Part shown: piece after piece, positions 24,634-33,337 of the stretch
How the letters are laid out: each line of letters opens with the position of its first letter
Position numbering within the stretch: position 1 is the first letter of the stretch
Assembly: GCF_013348805.1 (NCBI RefSeq)
Contig: NZ_CP054690.1
Location: 4,960,001 to 5,024,000, forward strand
Direction of reading: 5' to 3'
Source: Rhodococcus sp. W8901
Lineage (GTDB): Bacteria > Actinomycetota > Actinomycetes > Mycobacteriales > Mycobacteriaceae
Length of the DNA: 64,000 nt
Position numbers and translations under genes: made by a program
Notes under the pieces: generated by a model
Seen by the model: only the letters and a program-made list of their open reading frames with translations
Database searches by the model: none
What the model was told of the DNA's origin: nothing

Positions 24634-27030
24634 GTGTCCCCACAGCGCCTTGCCTGGCTTGCCACTCTCACCTTGGGCCTGCTGGTCGTCGTCCAGGCCG
24701 CCGCGGATCCGAGCGGGCTGTTGAGCCTGGTCGGCTGGACCGGAGCCAACCTGTGGCCGATCCGTGCCCCGTGGCAGATCGCACCGTTCGTCGTCTATCT
24801 GCCGGTGCTGCTCGGTGTCACGTGGTGGGCGGTGCGCTCGACCGCCGGGTCGCGCTGGCTGTTCACTGCCGCCGCGTCGAGTGTCGTGCTCGCGGTGATG
24901 TTGGCGAAGTTCGCCATGTCGTTGGTGGCGGTGCACGACATCGGGACCGCCGCGTGGGGCGCGGGATTTGCCGCGGCCAAGGCGCTTCCGGCAGCACTGA
25001 TCGTCGCCGGCGTCGTCGCGGTGGCCGGACGCAACCGCGCTGTCCCCGAGGTCCCCGCCGACGCGCCCCCGGTCCGGGTCGGGGCGCTCGTCTTCGGGGC
25101 CGCGGCACCCGTGCTGGCCGGGCAGTGGTGGGCGGGAGCGCCCTACGACCGGTGGATGCCGGCACCGAATCCGATGAACGGGCTGATCGCAACCGTCGGA
25201 GGTGTCGCCGTTCTCGTGCTCGGCACGATTGCCTGCCATCGGGTGCTCGGCCGCCGGATATCCGGCGGCCCCGCCGCAACCTTCCTCGCCGGGTGGTTCG
25301 CGGCGATGGGCGCGGGCATCCTGCTGGCACTCACCGCGACGATCGTCGGGCTGTTCTCCGATGACGGATTCGCCGGCGACCTCTGGCCGTTGATGTCCGG
25401 ATACATCCGGTTCGCCGACGGCGTCTCCTACGGCGCCTGCACCGGTTGGATCGTCGGACTCGCCGCGCTCTGGGCGTACCGCCGTCGGGAGCAGCCGGCA
25501 CCGGTCCCCCACACCGCAGCGTTGATCGGCGCAGTGGCGCTGCTCGCCGTCGCGATCGCCGTGCCGCTCCTCGCCCGGCCCGACGCCGCACCGACCGCCA
25601 CTGCCTCGCCCGCGGCGGCCGACGCCGCCGACACCGGGGCCCTTCTCCCCCTGCGTGTCTCGGGCGAGGTTATCGCCGACTCCGCCGGCCGTGAGGTGCT
25701 GCTCCGCGGAGTCAACGTCAACCAGCTCGTCGACTTCTACGCGCCCCGGCCCGAGGTCCCGTCGACCCTGCCGCTGACCGACGAAGACTTCGCCGGGATC
25801 GCCGACCACGGGTTCAACGTGGTCCGCCTGGCACTGTCCTGGTCGGCGCTCGAGCCCGAGCCCGGACGCTACGACGAGGCCTACCTCGACCGGATCGAGC
25901 TGGCCGTCGCCCAGGCCAAGGCGCACGGCCTGTACACCGTGCTCGACATGCACCAGGACGGCTGGTCGAACGCCCCGTCCCCCGACGACGTCGACTGCCG
26001 ACCCGGCACCTCGCCCATGTGGGGCTACGACGGCGCGCCCGAGTGGGCGACGATCACCGACGGCGCGCCGCGTTGCCAGTTCACCGGCCGCGACATCTCG
26101 CCCGCCGGCGGCCGCGCCTTCACCAACTTCTACTACGACACCGACGACGTGCAGGAGCACCTGGTCCAAGCCTGGGCGATGCTCGCGGGCAAGTTCAAAG
26201 ACGAACCGGCTGTCGCCGGGTACGACCTGCTGAACGAGCCGAACTTCGGCGAGTCCGCGCCGCTGACCTCGTCGCTGCTGTTGGGCCGCTTCTACGACCG
26301 GACCATCGACGCCATCCGGGCAGCCGGCGCCGAGCAGATCGTCTACTTCGAGCCGAGCATCCTGTGGTCGGGCCTGGGCTTCGACAGCGGCCCGCCGGCC
26401 GGCTTCACCGACGATCGCAACATCGTCTTCTCCCCGCACCTGTACGCGGAGTCGATCACCATGGACGCCTCGCTGGGCCTGCCGACGATCGTCAGTATCG
26501 AACGGGGCTTCACCCTCGCCGAGCGGGTGGCAGACAAGTACGGGGTCCCGGTCTGGACCGGCGAGTACGGCTACTGGGGCGACGGCCTCGTCGACAACGC
26601 CACCCGCTTCGCGAAGGAACAGGACGCGCACGCCCAGGGCGGTGCGTACTGGGTGTGGAAGCAGTCGTGCGGGGACCCGCAGAACGGCATCCAGGAACTG
26701 GGCGACGGACTTATGCCGGTCCTGTGCAGCACCGGGGCCGACGCGCCGCGGAATACCGCGCTGCTGGACCAGCTCACCCGCGCCTACCCGCGATTCGCGC
26801 CCGGGCGGATCACCCATCTCGCGGCGGACGGGAATCGGTTGGAGCTGACCGGCCGCGCCGGTGACGGCAGCTGCCGGCTCGAGGTCTGGTTCCCCCACCC
26901 GGTCGGCACCGGAGCCTCGTTCGTCGACACGTTCGGGATCGACGACATCACGATGACGCCGCTCGGCCGGGGCACGCTGCTGACCGGATGCGCCACCGGC
27001 GACTACGAGGTCCATACGGACGGCGCCTGA
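24634..27030 (+). CDS. polytopic membrane domain fused to GH5 glycosidase (endoglycoceramidase-like)
   Basis: This 798-aa protein has about eight membrane helices in residues ~1-320, followed by an Ala/Pro-rich linker and a GH5 domain (~335-790). The glycosidase part has VLLRGVNVNQLVDFY, HGFNVVRLALSWSALEPEPG, acid/base Glu in YDLLNEPNFG and nucleophile Glu in WTGEYGYWG. The pattern resembles endoglycoceramidases known from Rhodococcus. The catalytic domain most likely faces the outside. The start is a GTG with GGAAG upstream. The N-terminal domain is not one I recognise. Confidence 0.85.
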   Translation: MSPQRLAWLATLTLGLLVVVQAAADPSGLLSLVGWTGANLWPIRAPWQIAPFVVYLPVLLGVTWWAVRSTAGSRWLFTAAASSVVLAVMLAKFAMSLVAVHDIGTAAWGAGFAAAKALPAALIVAGVVAVAGRNRAVPEVPADAPPVRVGALVFGAAAPVLAGQWWAGAPYDRWMPAPNPMNGLIATVGGVAVLVLGTIACHRVLGRRISGGPAATFLAGWFAAMGAGILLALTATIVGLFSDDGFAGDLWPLMSGYIRFADGVSYGACTGWIVGLAALWAYRRREQPAPVPHTAALIGAVALLAVAIAVPLLARPDAAPTATASPAAADAADTGALLPLRVSGEVIADSAGREVLLRGVNVNQLVDFYAPRPEVPSTLPLTDEDFAGIADHGFNVVRLALSWSALEPEPGRYDEAYLDRIELAVAQAKAHGLYTVLDMHQDGWSNAPSPDDVDCRPGTSPMWGYDGAPEWATITDGAPRCQFTGRDISPAGGRAFTNFYYDTDDVQEHLVQAWAMLAGKFKDEPAVAGYDLLNEPNFGESAPLTSSLLLGRFYDRTIDAIRAAGAEQIVYFEPSILWSGLGFDSGPPAGFTDDRNIVFSPHLYAESITMDASLGLPTIVSIERGFTLAERVADKYGVPVWTGEYGYWGDGLVDNATRFAKEQDAHAQGGAYWVWKQSCGDPQNGIQELGDGLMPVLCSTGADAPRNTALLDQLTRAYPRFAPGRITHLAADGNRLELTGRAGDGSCRLEVWFPHPVGTGASFVDTFGIDDITMTPLGRGTLLTGCATGDYEVHTDGA

Positions 27031-27337
27031 GGCACTGCCGAACTCGGCTACGGGGCCCGGCGCCCGCCGACCCTCAACGCCGCGGTTCGACGTTCGGCAC
27101 CTTGACCGATGCAGTGTCGCTGCGCCGCACCGTAGTGCGGTCGGCGCCATATGATGCGAGGGCCCGGCCGCGCGCCTGCGCGGCCGAAGCATGTCGACGC
27201 ACCCCTGTCCTGGCCCGGATCCACTACCGGACCCGGGGACCACGAGGGCAACGAACCCTCGGATCTGCTGGACAGTCTCCGCCGAACACCTCACCTGGTG
27301 TGAGGCGCCGCGTCGCCTCGAGCCGCAAAGGAGTCAC
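27031..27337. other. non-coding gap after the GH5 gene
   Basis: This gap holds a strong GC hairpin at 27165-27186 (listed separately) and the ribosome-binding site AAAGGAG of the next gene. No other feature was seen. Confidence 0.5.
27165..27186. terminator. GC-rich hairpin
   Basis: Perfect 9-bp stem CGGCCGCGC / GCGCGGCCG with a 4-nt loop, about 135 bp after the GH5 stop codon. It could terminate that transcript; no T-run follows. Confidence 0.5.
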
Positions 27338-27643
27338 ATGAACAACGAACTCGCGGATCCGGCAACCGCCGCGATCGCCAAGGGTGACGTCGTGTTCATC
27401 GGAAGTTCGGCCGCGCTCGAGGATGCGCGAACGCTGGCAGGCGCTCTCGGTCACCGCCGCGCCGACACCGTGGACAGCAGCATCGACTGCGCCGTGGTCG
27501 ACGACGACGTCCTCGACGGCATCTGCACGGCAACGCAGGCGGCACTGCTCGTGCAGGTCCGAGCACTGGACGTGCCGGTCCTCACCGTTCACGATGCGCG
27601 CACCCGCTTCCGGATCGCAGCCGGGGTCCTGTCGCCGACGTGA
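27338..27643 (+). CDS. small protein of unknown function (possibly BRCT-like)
   Basis: This is a 101-aa cytoplasmic protein. The pattern GDVVFIGSSAALEDARTLAG, followed by CAVVDDDVLDG and ALDVPVLTVHDAR, alternates short hydrophobic strands and helices as in a BRCT-like or small Rossmann-like fold; this is only a visual impression. The ATG at 27338 has the good site AAAGGAG 5-11 nt upstream. It shares an orientation with the small membrane protein at 27701. Confidence 0.7.
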   Translation: MNNELADPATAAIAKGDVVFIGSSAALEDARTLAGALGHRRADTVDSSIDCAVVDDDVLDGICTATQAALLVQVRALDVPVLTVHDARTRFRIAAGVLSPT

Positions 27644-27700
27644 GCTGACTCTCAGCCCAACCTTCGTCTTTTCACAGACTCCGGTGCTACAAAAATAAAC

Positions 27701-27877
27701 ATGTTGTGGCTGTGGGTCGTATTGGGCGCGTGGATCGTGCTCGCTTGCGGGGCGGCCGTCCTGATCGGACGGTCGATCCGTCGTGCCGACCGCGAGGAGC
27801 TCGGGTCGACCCTCGACTGGAATCCTGCCGACCTCGTGTCCGAGGACATCGAACGTCCTCGCGATTCACGGCACTGA
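27701..27877 (+). CDS. 58-aa single-pass membrane protein
   Basis: The ATG at 27701 opens a frame of 58 codons: one N-terminal helix (MLWLWVVLGAWIVLACGAAV, residues 1-20 or so) and a charged tail with RRADREELGSTLDWNP and a final EDIERPRDSRH. GC at third positions is high. No strong ribosome-binding site is visible (AT-rich AAAAATAAAC before the start). The function is unknown. Confidence 0.6.
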   Translation: MLWLWVVLGAWIVLACGAAVLIGRSIRRADREELGSTLDWNPADLVSEDIERPRDSRH

Positions 27878-28182
27878 CCCTCTCCCCTGTCGCCGGATCA
27901 CCCGGCATGTTCGGTGTCATCCCCACGCGATCTCGCCCGTGCCGAGAGTCGCGGTCGGGCACAGGAATCCGGCTAGGACGACGTCTACCGACGCGGGATC
28001 CGGGATCAATCGGACGATTCGACTCCGACACCGGACAATAGCCCAAAAACACGCATTCACCTGGACATTCGCACAGGTAGCGCAGTCTTCGACGATCCCG
28101 TACAACTGACGACAGACTCGTGATCTGCAGCACACCGTGCCCGGGGTTTCGCGGGCAGACCACCTACCGAAGGGTGCCCTGG
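27878..28182. other. non-coding gap before the WS/DGAT gene
   Basis: Three hundred bases with no convincing gene, repeat or terminator. The promoter of the acyltransferase gene presumably lies here, but I cannot point to clear -35/-10 boxes. Confidence 0.4.
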
Positions 28183-29589
28183 ATGCCGCTCCCCATGCCA
28201 CCGGCCGACTCCGTCTTCCTGCTCGGTGAATCGCGGGAGCATCCCATGCACGTCGGCGGACTGGTCCTGCTGCAGCCACCCGACGGCGCCGAGTCCCACG
28301 ACGTCCGGGCGATGCTCGACGCCGCCGTCGCCCGGAACGAGGTCACCCCGCTGCTGAGCCAGCGCGCCAGACGCTCCGTTTCGTCACTGGGACAGTGGAG
28401 TTGGGAGACCGACACGCAGTTCGACATCGGGCACCACATCCGGCACGACGCGTTGGCGCGGCCCGGCGGGATGCGCGAACTGTCGGCGCTGTTGGCACGG
28501 CTGCACGGAACACTGCTGGACCGCAACCGGCCGCGGTGGGAGATGCACCTGATCGAGGGCCTCGCCGACGGCCACTACGCCGTCTACACCAAGATCCACC
28601 ACAGTGTCACAGATGGTGTGGGCGCGATGCGGTTGCTGCGCCGCTCGCTCAGCATCGACGCCGACAAGCGCGGCATGCCCGCCCCGTGGGAGCCCCGCAT
28701 CCGGAGCGAACGTCCCACCCGCGACACCGGACTCGTCGATGTCCCCCTCGCCGCCGTCCGCGCCGCCGTGGACGTCATCGGGGAGGCCACCGGTCTGGTC
28801 CCCGCACTGACCGGGACGGTGCTCCGCGCGCTGCAGCGGCAGGGCGGGCCGGTTTCGTTCGCAGCACCGCACTCCGCCCTCAACGTGCCGATTACCGGCG
28901 CGCGCCAATTCGCTGCGCGCAGTTGGCCACTCGACCGCCTGCGTCTGGTCGCGAAGTACGCCGACGCCACGATCAACGACGTGGTGCTGGCCATGTGCTC
29001 CGGCGCCCTCCGCAGCCACCTGACGGAGCGGGGCATGCTCCCCGTCGCTTCGCTGGTCGCGATGGTTCCGGTCTCGCTGCGGGACTCGCGGGAAAGGCCG
29101 GAGTCGATTGTCGATCCGAACGACAAGAGCGGCAACGAGATCGGCACCCTCATGTGCAACCTGGGCACCGATCTCGCGGATGCCGGCGACCGGTTGGCGC
29201 GGGTGCACCGATCCATGATGGAGGGCAAGGCCTCGCTGCGTGGGATGAGCACCGCACAGATCGTCGCGATGAGCGCGCTCGGCTCGGCACCGCTGGCACT
29301 GGACATGCTGTTGGGCCACCACGGTCCCGTCCGACCGCCCTACAACATCGTCATCTCCAACGTGCCCGGCCCCAACGCGCCGCTGTACTGGAACGGTGCC
29401 CTCCTCGACGCGCTGTACCCGCTGTCGATCCCGCTCGACGGCCAGGCACTCAACATCACCTGCACCAGCACCGAGGAGTCGATCACCTTCGGCCTCACCG
29501 GGTGCCGCCGCGCGGTGCCGCGTCTCGAGCCGATCCTCGAACACCTCGACCACGAGCTGGCCGCCCTCGAGATCGCCGTCGGCATCTGA
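28183..29589 (+). CDS. wax ester synthase/diacylglycerol acyltransferase (WS/DGAT family)
   Basis: This 468-aa acyltransferase transfers acyl groups from acyl-CoA to diacylglycerol or fatty alcohols for storage lipid. The catalytic motif HHSVTDG (HHxxxDG) lies near residue 140. The N-terminal PPADSVFLLGESREHPMHVG and the later NDVVLAMCSGALR and NIVISNVPGPNAPLYWNGA motifs are all typical. Length is normal. The ATG at 28183 has GAAGGG upstream; a longer reading from 28120 is less likely. The next gene is convergent. Confidence 0.93.
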   Translation: MPLPMPPADSVFLLGESREHPMHVGGLVLLQPPDGAESHDVRAMLDAAVARNEVTPLLSQRARRSVSSLGQWSWETDTQFDIGHHIRHDALARPGGMRELSALLARLHGTLLDRNRPRWEMHLIEGLADGHYAVYTKIHHSVTDGVGAMRLLRRSLSIDADKRGMPAPWEPRIRSERPTRDTGLVDVPLAAVRAAVDVIGEATGLVPALTGTVLRALQRQGGPVSFAAPHSALNVPITGARQFAARSWPLDRLRLVAKYADATINDVVLAMCSGALRSHLTERGMLPVASLVAMVPVSLRDSRERPESIVDPNDKSGNEIGTLMCNLGTDLADAGDRLARVHRSMMEGKASLRGMSTAQIVAMSALGSAPLALDMLLGHHGPVRPPYNIVISNVPGPNAPLYWNGALLDALYPLSIPLDGQALNITCTSTEESITFGLTGCRRAVPRLEPILEHLDHELAALEIAVGI

Positions 29590-29608
29590 CGCCCGCGGCG
29601 CCGGTGCG

Positions 29609-29872
29609 TCACGCTTCGAACGGAATCACATTGCCGGCGGCGTCGCGCGCCCCGACACCGGCTTCGATCGCGGTCGCGAGATCGGTGACCGACTCCCACC
29701 TGGCCGGCGGTTCGCCGTCGAGGTTGCCGATCGTGAACCACGCTTCGGTGTCGCGGTAGCGGACGAGCCCCCGCCCCAGGGCGTCGACCATGACATCGAG
29801 GGCACCGGACACCGTCCCTTCCTCCTCGGTCATGACGGCGGCGCTCACGGGGATCTCGACGATGTCGTTTAT
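29609..29872 (-). CDS. small conserved-looking protein, unusual start
   Basis: This small acidic protein of about 87 aa contains GALDVMVDALGRGLVRYRDT and EAWFTIGNLDGEPPA. A strong AAGGAGG lies at about 29877-29884, and at the right distance the in-frame codon is ATA (29870-29872), overlapping the stop of the upstream HNH gene as ATAA. An ATG at that spot would give a normal ATGA-type coupling. If ATA is not used, translation could start at the GTG at 29848 (79 aa). I recognise no family. Confidence 0.6.
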   Translation of the reverse strand: MNDIVEIPVSAAVMTEEEGTVSGALDVMVDALGRGLVRYRDTEAWFTIGNLDGEPPARWESVTDLATAIEAGVGARDAAGNVIPFEA

Positions 29873-30648
29873 ACGGACCCTCCTTGACGGACACAATCAT
29901 CAACGGCGGTGCGCAGGGCGGCCTGCTCGGCGGTGTCGACGGCCAGCCCGTACTTTACCTTGATCTGCAGGTATCGATCGACGTACGCGCACCGGAACTT
30001 CCCGGGCGGCAAGTAGTTCGCCGCGTCCTGATCACCCTTCGACCTGTTGGCCGACGGATCGGATGCCGCAAGATTGATCGCGTCGTTGGCGATGCGGCGA
30101 CGGGTGTCTTCGTCCCGGGTCGCGGCGCCCGACCGCCACGCTTCCGCCAACGCGACGATGTGTTCCGCATCGACGGCCGAGGACTCGGTCATCCACTTGT
30201 ACGGCTTGAGTTCGCCGGTCTTGCGATCGAGAAATCCGTACTCGTCCCGCCACCCGCCGTCGGAACCGACCGACAGCTCACAGGTCTTCGGATCGAGCCG
30301 CACCGACCCCTCCGCGTCGCGCAACATCATCACGTCCCGGGTCGTGCACCGGCTGTACTGCGCGTACTCGGGACCGAACCCGTGTTCAGGCTGGTTCACG
30401 TCCCAGTGCGGGAACTGCTCGCGGCTGTACCCGGCCATCGGCAACTCGGGTGCGACCGTCACCTGTGCGAGCAGTTCGGCGAGTTCGCCGACGGCGACCG
30501 TGTCCTTCGCCGGCCCCGACTCCGGGCCGTCGACCTTCAACCACTCGTCGACCAGCACGTAGCCGACCGCCATGATCACGGCGAAACAAACTGACGCAGC
30601 GACGGTGAGCGCTCGGCGCACGGAGCGGGAGGCGCGAGACAACTTCAC
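29869..30648 (-). CDS. HNH endonuclease family protein (DUF1524-like), secreted or anchored
   Basis: This 259-aa protein has an N-terminal signal anchor (residues ~12-35, VAASVCFAVIMAVGYVLV) and an extracytoplasmic nuclease-like domain. The motif DAEHIVALAEAWRSGA provides the catalytic His. NDAINLAASDPSANRSKGDQ followed by DAANYLPP supplies the second metal-binding segment of the family. Conserved Cys pairs (RCTTRDV, KTCELS) support an extracellular location. It probably cleaves DNA or RNA outside the membrane. It starts at a GTG and is coupled to the small gene downstream. Confidence 0.85.
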   Translation of the reverse strand: MKLSRASRSVRRALTVAASVCFAVIMAVGYVLVDEWLKVDGPESGPAKDTVAVGELAELLAQVTVAPELPMAGYSREQFPHWDVNQPEHGFGPEYAQYSRCTTRDVMMLRDAEGSVRLDPKTCELSVGSDGGWRDEYGFLDRKTGELKPYKWMTESSAVDAEHIVALAEAWRSGAATRDEDTRRRIANDAINLAASDPSANRSKGDQDAANYLPPGKFRCAYVDRYLQIKVKYGLAVDTAEQAALRTAVDDCVRQGGSV

Positions 30649-30887
30649 TCGGCCACCCCCGCGAGTGCGGACATACAGGACTTGTCGATTCTCACTGCAC
30701 TCACGGGCGACCCGGATCCTCTTCTCTCGTACATATGTTCGCAGGGAAGATCCTAGACGGCCCGAAAAATCGGCTTGTCACCTGTTACCACACACCGGAA
30801 TTCGCCCTCGCGTGCTTCCGTGAACTGGGCGTATTGTCCGAACCGGGCCGCTCACCGCCCCGCCCGAGTGCCAGTGTCAGGAGTTCG

Positions 30888-31832
30888 ATGTCCACAAACA
30901 TGCAGTACGTGAACCTCCCCGGAACCGACCTCGTCGTCTCGACTGTGTCGTTGGGCTGCAACAACTTCGGATCGCGTATCGATGCGTCGCAATCCCACGC
31001 CGTCGTCGACGCCGCATTCGAGCAGGGCATCACGTTCTTCGACACCGCCGACATCTACTCCACCGGCGAATCCGAGAAGATCCTCGGCGCAGCGCTGGCG
31101 GGCCGTCGGGACCGAGCCGTCATCGCTACCAAGTTCGGCGGACCGATGAGCGACGAGGACCGCGGCTCCTCCCCCGCGTACGTCCGACGCGCCTGCGATG
31201 CGAGCCTGCGCCGACTCGGGGTCGACCACATCGACCTCTACTACCAGCACATGCCCGACCCGACCGTGCCGATCGAGGACACCCTCGGTGCGCTCGACGA
31301 GTTGGTCCGGGCCGGCAAGGTCCGCCACGTCGCGTGCTCCAACAACTCCGCACAGCAGATCGCCGACGCGGTGGGGACCTCCCGCGAACGCGGCCTCACC
31401 CGCTTCGTCGCCGCCCAGATCGAGTGGAACCTTCTCGAGCGCAAGGTCGAGAACGACGTCGTGCCGGCCTGCGAGGAACTCGACCTCGCCGTGATCCCGT
31501 ACTACCCGCTGGCCGCCGGACTGCTCACCGGCAAGTACCGCCGGAACACAGAGTTCCCGGCCGGCTCACGCTTCGACAAGTCGGAGTACTTCGCGGCCAC
31601 CGCGACCGATGCGGCGCTGACGCGGGTCGAGGAACTCCTCACGCTGGCGAGCAAGCTCGACCGTCAGCTGTCCGAGCTCGCGGTCGCGTGGCTGGACGCC
31701 AAGCCCCAGGTCGCGTCGGTGCTGATCGGCTCCTCCACCCCCGCCCAGGTCGCCCGCAACACCTCGCACCTGCGTCGTCCGCTCGACGAGGACGAACTGG
31801 CACTGATCGACGGGTTCCTCGCGCAGCGCTGA
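30888..31832 (+). CDS. aldo/keto reductase
   Basis: This 314-aa NADPH-dependent oxidoreductase of the AKR superfamily is a TIM barrel. Visible motifs are the FFDTADIYSTGESE catalytic Asp/Tyr, Lys in VIATKFGG, DHIDLYYQHMPDP with the His, and the C-terminal cofactor loop SVLIGSSTPAQVARN. It is of the voltage-gated K-channel beta/YajO-like subgroup. The ATG at 30888 has AGGAG 5-9 nt upstream. A strong bidirectional terminator separates it from convergent fabH. Confidence 0.92.
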   Translation: MSTNMQYVNLPGTDLVVSTVSLGCNNFGSRIDASQSHAVVDAAFEQGITFFDTADIYSTGESEKILGAALAGRRDRAVIATKFGGPMSDEDRGSSPAYVRRACDASLRRLGVDHIDLYYQHMPDPTVPIEDTLGALDELVRAGKVRHVACSNNSAQQIADAVGTSRERGLTRFVAAQIEWNLLERKVENDVVPACEELDLAVIPYYPLAAGLLTGKYRRNTEFPAGSRFDKSEYFAATATDAALTRVEELLTLASKLDRQLSELAVAWLDAKPQVASVLIGSSTPAQVARNTSHLRRPLDEDELALIDGFLAQR

Positions 31833-31853
31833 CTCGGACCGCACCCGAAAACG

Positions 31854-31890
31854 CGGTGGGCCCGCTCGATTCGATCGAGCGGGCCCACCG
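31854..31890. terminator. bidirectional terminator
   Basis: Perfect 17-bp stem (starting CGGTGGGCCCGCTCGAT) around a 3-nt loop between the convergent aldo/keto reductase and fabH genes. Confidence 0.85.
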
Positions 31891-31906
31891 TGACAGTTGT
31901 GGAGCG

Positions 31907-32923
31907 TCAGTCCTGCGCGAGCGGCGGCAGGGTAACGACCTGACCCGCGTACGACAGACCGGCACCGAAGCCGACCAGCAGCGCCAGCTCGCCCGGCTTC
32001 GCCTTGCCCGTACGGATCACTTCCTCCATCGCCAGCGGAATCGACGCCGCGGACGTGTTGCCGGTGTCGGCGATGTCGTCGGACACCGGCACCGACTCGG
32101 GCAGCTTGATGCTGCGCGCGATGACCTCGTTGATGCGACCGTTCGCCTGGTGCGGGATGAACGCACCCAGATCCTCCATCGCGACCCCGGCCCGCTCGAG
32201 TGCCTGCGTGGCGACCTTGCCCATCTCGAAGGCGGCCCAGCGGAACACCGCGGTGCCCTCCATCTTGATCCACGGACGCTGCGACGGATCGTTGGCGAAC
32301 GAGAGCCAGTCCGGCTCCTGGCGGATGGCCTGCGACTGCGAGCCGTCGGAGCCCCACACCACGGGACCGATGCCCGCGACGTCGCTCGGACCCACGACGA
32401 CCGCGCCCGCACCGTCACCGAAGATGAAACGCACCGAACGATCGGTGGGCTCGGTGCTGTCGGACATCCGCTCGACGCCGATGACGAGAACGTACTGCGC
32501 GGTGCCGATCCGGACCATGTCGGACGCGATGGACAGCGCGTAGCAGAAGCCCGCGCAGCCGGCGGTGACGTCGAACGCCGCGGCGCCCCCCGTCCCGAGG
32601 ACGTCGGCGACGATCGCGGCGCACTGCGGCGTCTGAGACGGGTAGGTCGAGGTCGCGACGACGACGGCGCCGATCTGCTCGCCGGTGAGGCCGGCGGCTT
32701 CGAGAGCCTTGCGACCGGACGAGATCGCCATCGCGAGCACGCTCTCCTCGTCGTTCGCGAATCGTCGGTTCTTGATCCCGGAACGCGACTGGATCCACTC
32801 GTCGGTGGAGTCGATCAGTTCGCAGATCTCTTCGTTGCTCACGACCCGCTGCGGGCGGTAAACACCCAAACCGAGGATGGCGGATTGCCGGACCTCGGTG
32901 GAGTTCGAGATCTGCGCACCCAT
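31907..32923 (-). CDS. fabH: beta-ketoacyl-ACP synthase III
   Basis: This 338-aa condensing enzyme starts fatty-acid (or mycolate-precursor) elongation by joining acyl-CoA with malonyl-ACP. The catalytic triad is complete: Cys123 in TAGCAGF, His in IPHQANGRI and Asn in GNTSAASIP. The DEWIQSRSGIKNRR segment is typical of FabH. The start ATG at 32923 has GAGGAG 9 nt upstream. It is a single gene with a strong terminator downstream. Actinobacterial FabH enzymes differ in primer choice, which cannot be read from the sequence. Confidence 0.94.
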   Translation of the reverse strand: MGAQISNSTEVRQSAILGLGVYRPQRVVSNEEICELIDSTDEWIQSRSGIKNRRFANDEESVLAMAISSGRKALEAAGLTGEQIGAVVVATSTYPSQTPQCAAIVADVLGTGGAAAFDVTAGCAGFCYALSIASDMVRIGTAQYVLVIGVERMSDSTEPTDRSVRFIFGDGAGAVVVGPSDVAGIGPVVWGSDGSQSQAIRQEPDWLSFANDPSQRPWIKMEGTAVFRWAAFEMGKVATQALERAGVAMEDLGAFIPHQANGRINEVIARSIKLPESVPVSDDIADTGNTSAASIPLAMEEVIRTGKAKPGELALLVGFGAGLSYAGQVVTLPPLAQD

Positions 32924-33337
32924 GTTTGGTCTCCTCTACTGCGTATTCTCGCGACGCAGAACGCCACGCGACGACGCCCACGCGGCACCGTCTCCCACGA
33001 CACGGTACTTCGCCCCACCCGCAGGTTGTGTTACTCGGGTCCCTGTATTCGCGCGTCGGCCGTCGGCCGCCGGCCTGCGGCGTCTTCCGTCCACCGGATC
33101 CCAGGGGCGGGCGAGGCCCGGGGAGCCGCACCCGCACACCGCGCCGGACAATCCTGAGATACCCGACGGGATCTCCGATTCGGACAATTTCGATACCGCT
33201 ATCGAAGCATTTACACCGATGCCGAATTCCCCATTCTTCGAATAGCCTTTCCTGCTACCGTATTACGCGCTCACCGGAGCATCCAGGCAGTCGAGATCGC
33301 GGCCATACCGCCTGGCAGGGGTCCATTTCCACCAAAG
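32924..33337. other. non-coding gap between fabH and the DUF4185 gene
   Basis: A divergent intergenic region of about 410 bases. It contains one clear palindrome at 33189-33206 (listed separately) in an AT-richer part. I see no gene. Confidence 0.5.
33189..33206. promoter_or_regulatory. palindrome, possible operator
   Basis: TTCGATA-CCGC-TATCGAA is a perfect 7-bp inverted repeat in the AT-richer part of the divergent fabH/DUF4185 region, about 130 bp before the DUF4185 start. It could bind a dimeric regulator; none is adjacent. Confidence 0.45.

Noticed and set aside
24352-27294. A 980-codon open frame on the minus strand
   Set aside because: It is antisense to the GH5 fusion gene, Arg/Gly-rich and matches no protein pattern; it arises from GC3 bias. 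Only its last ~65 codons, outside the GH5 gene, look coding.
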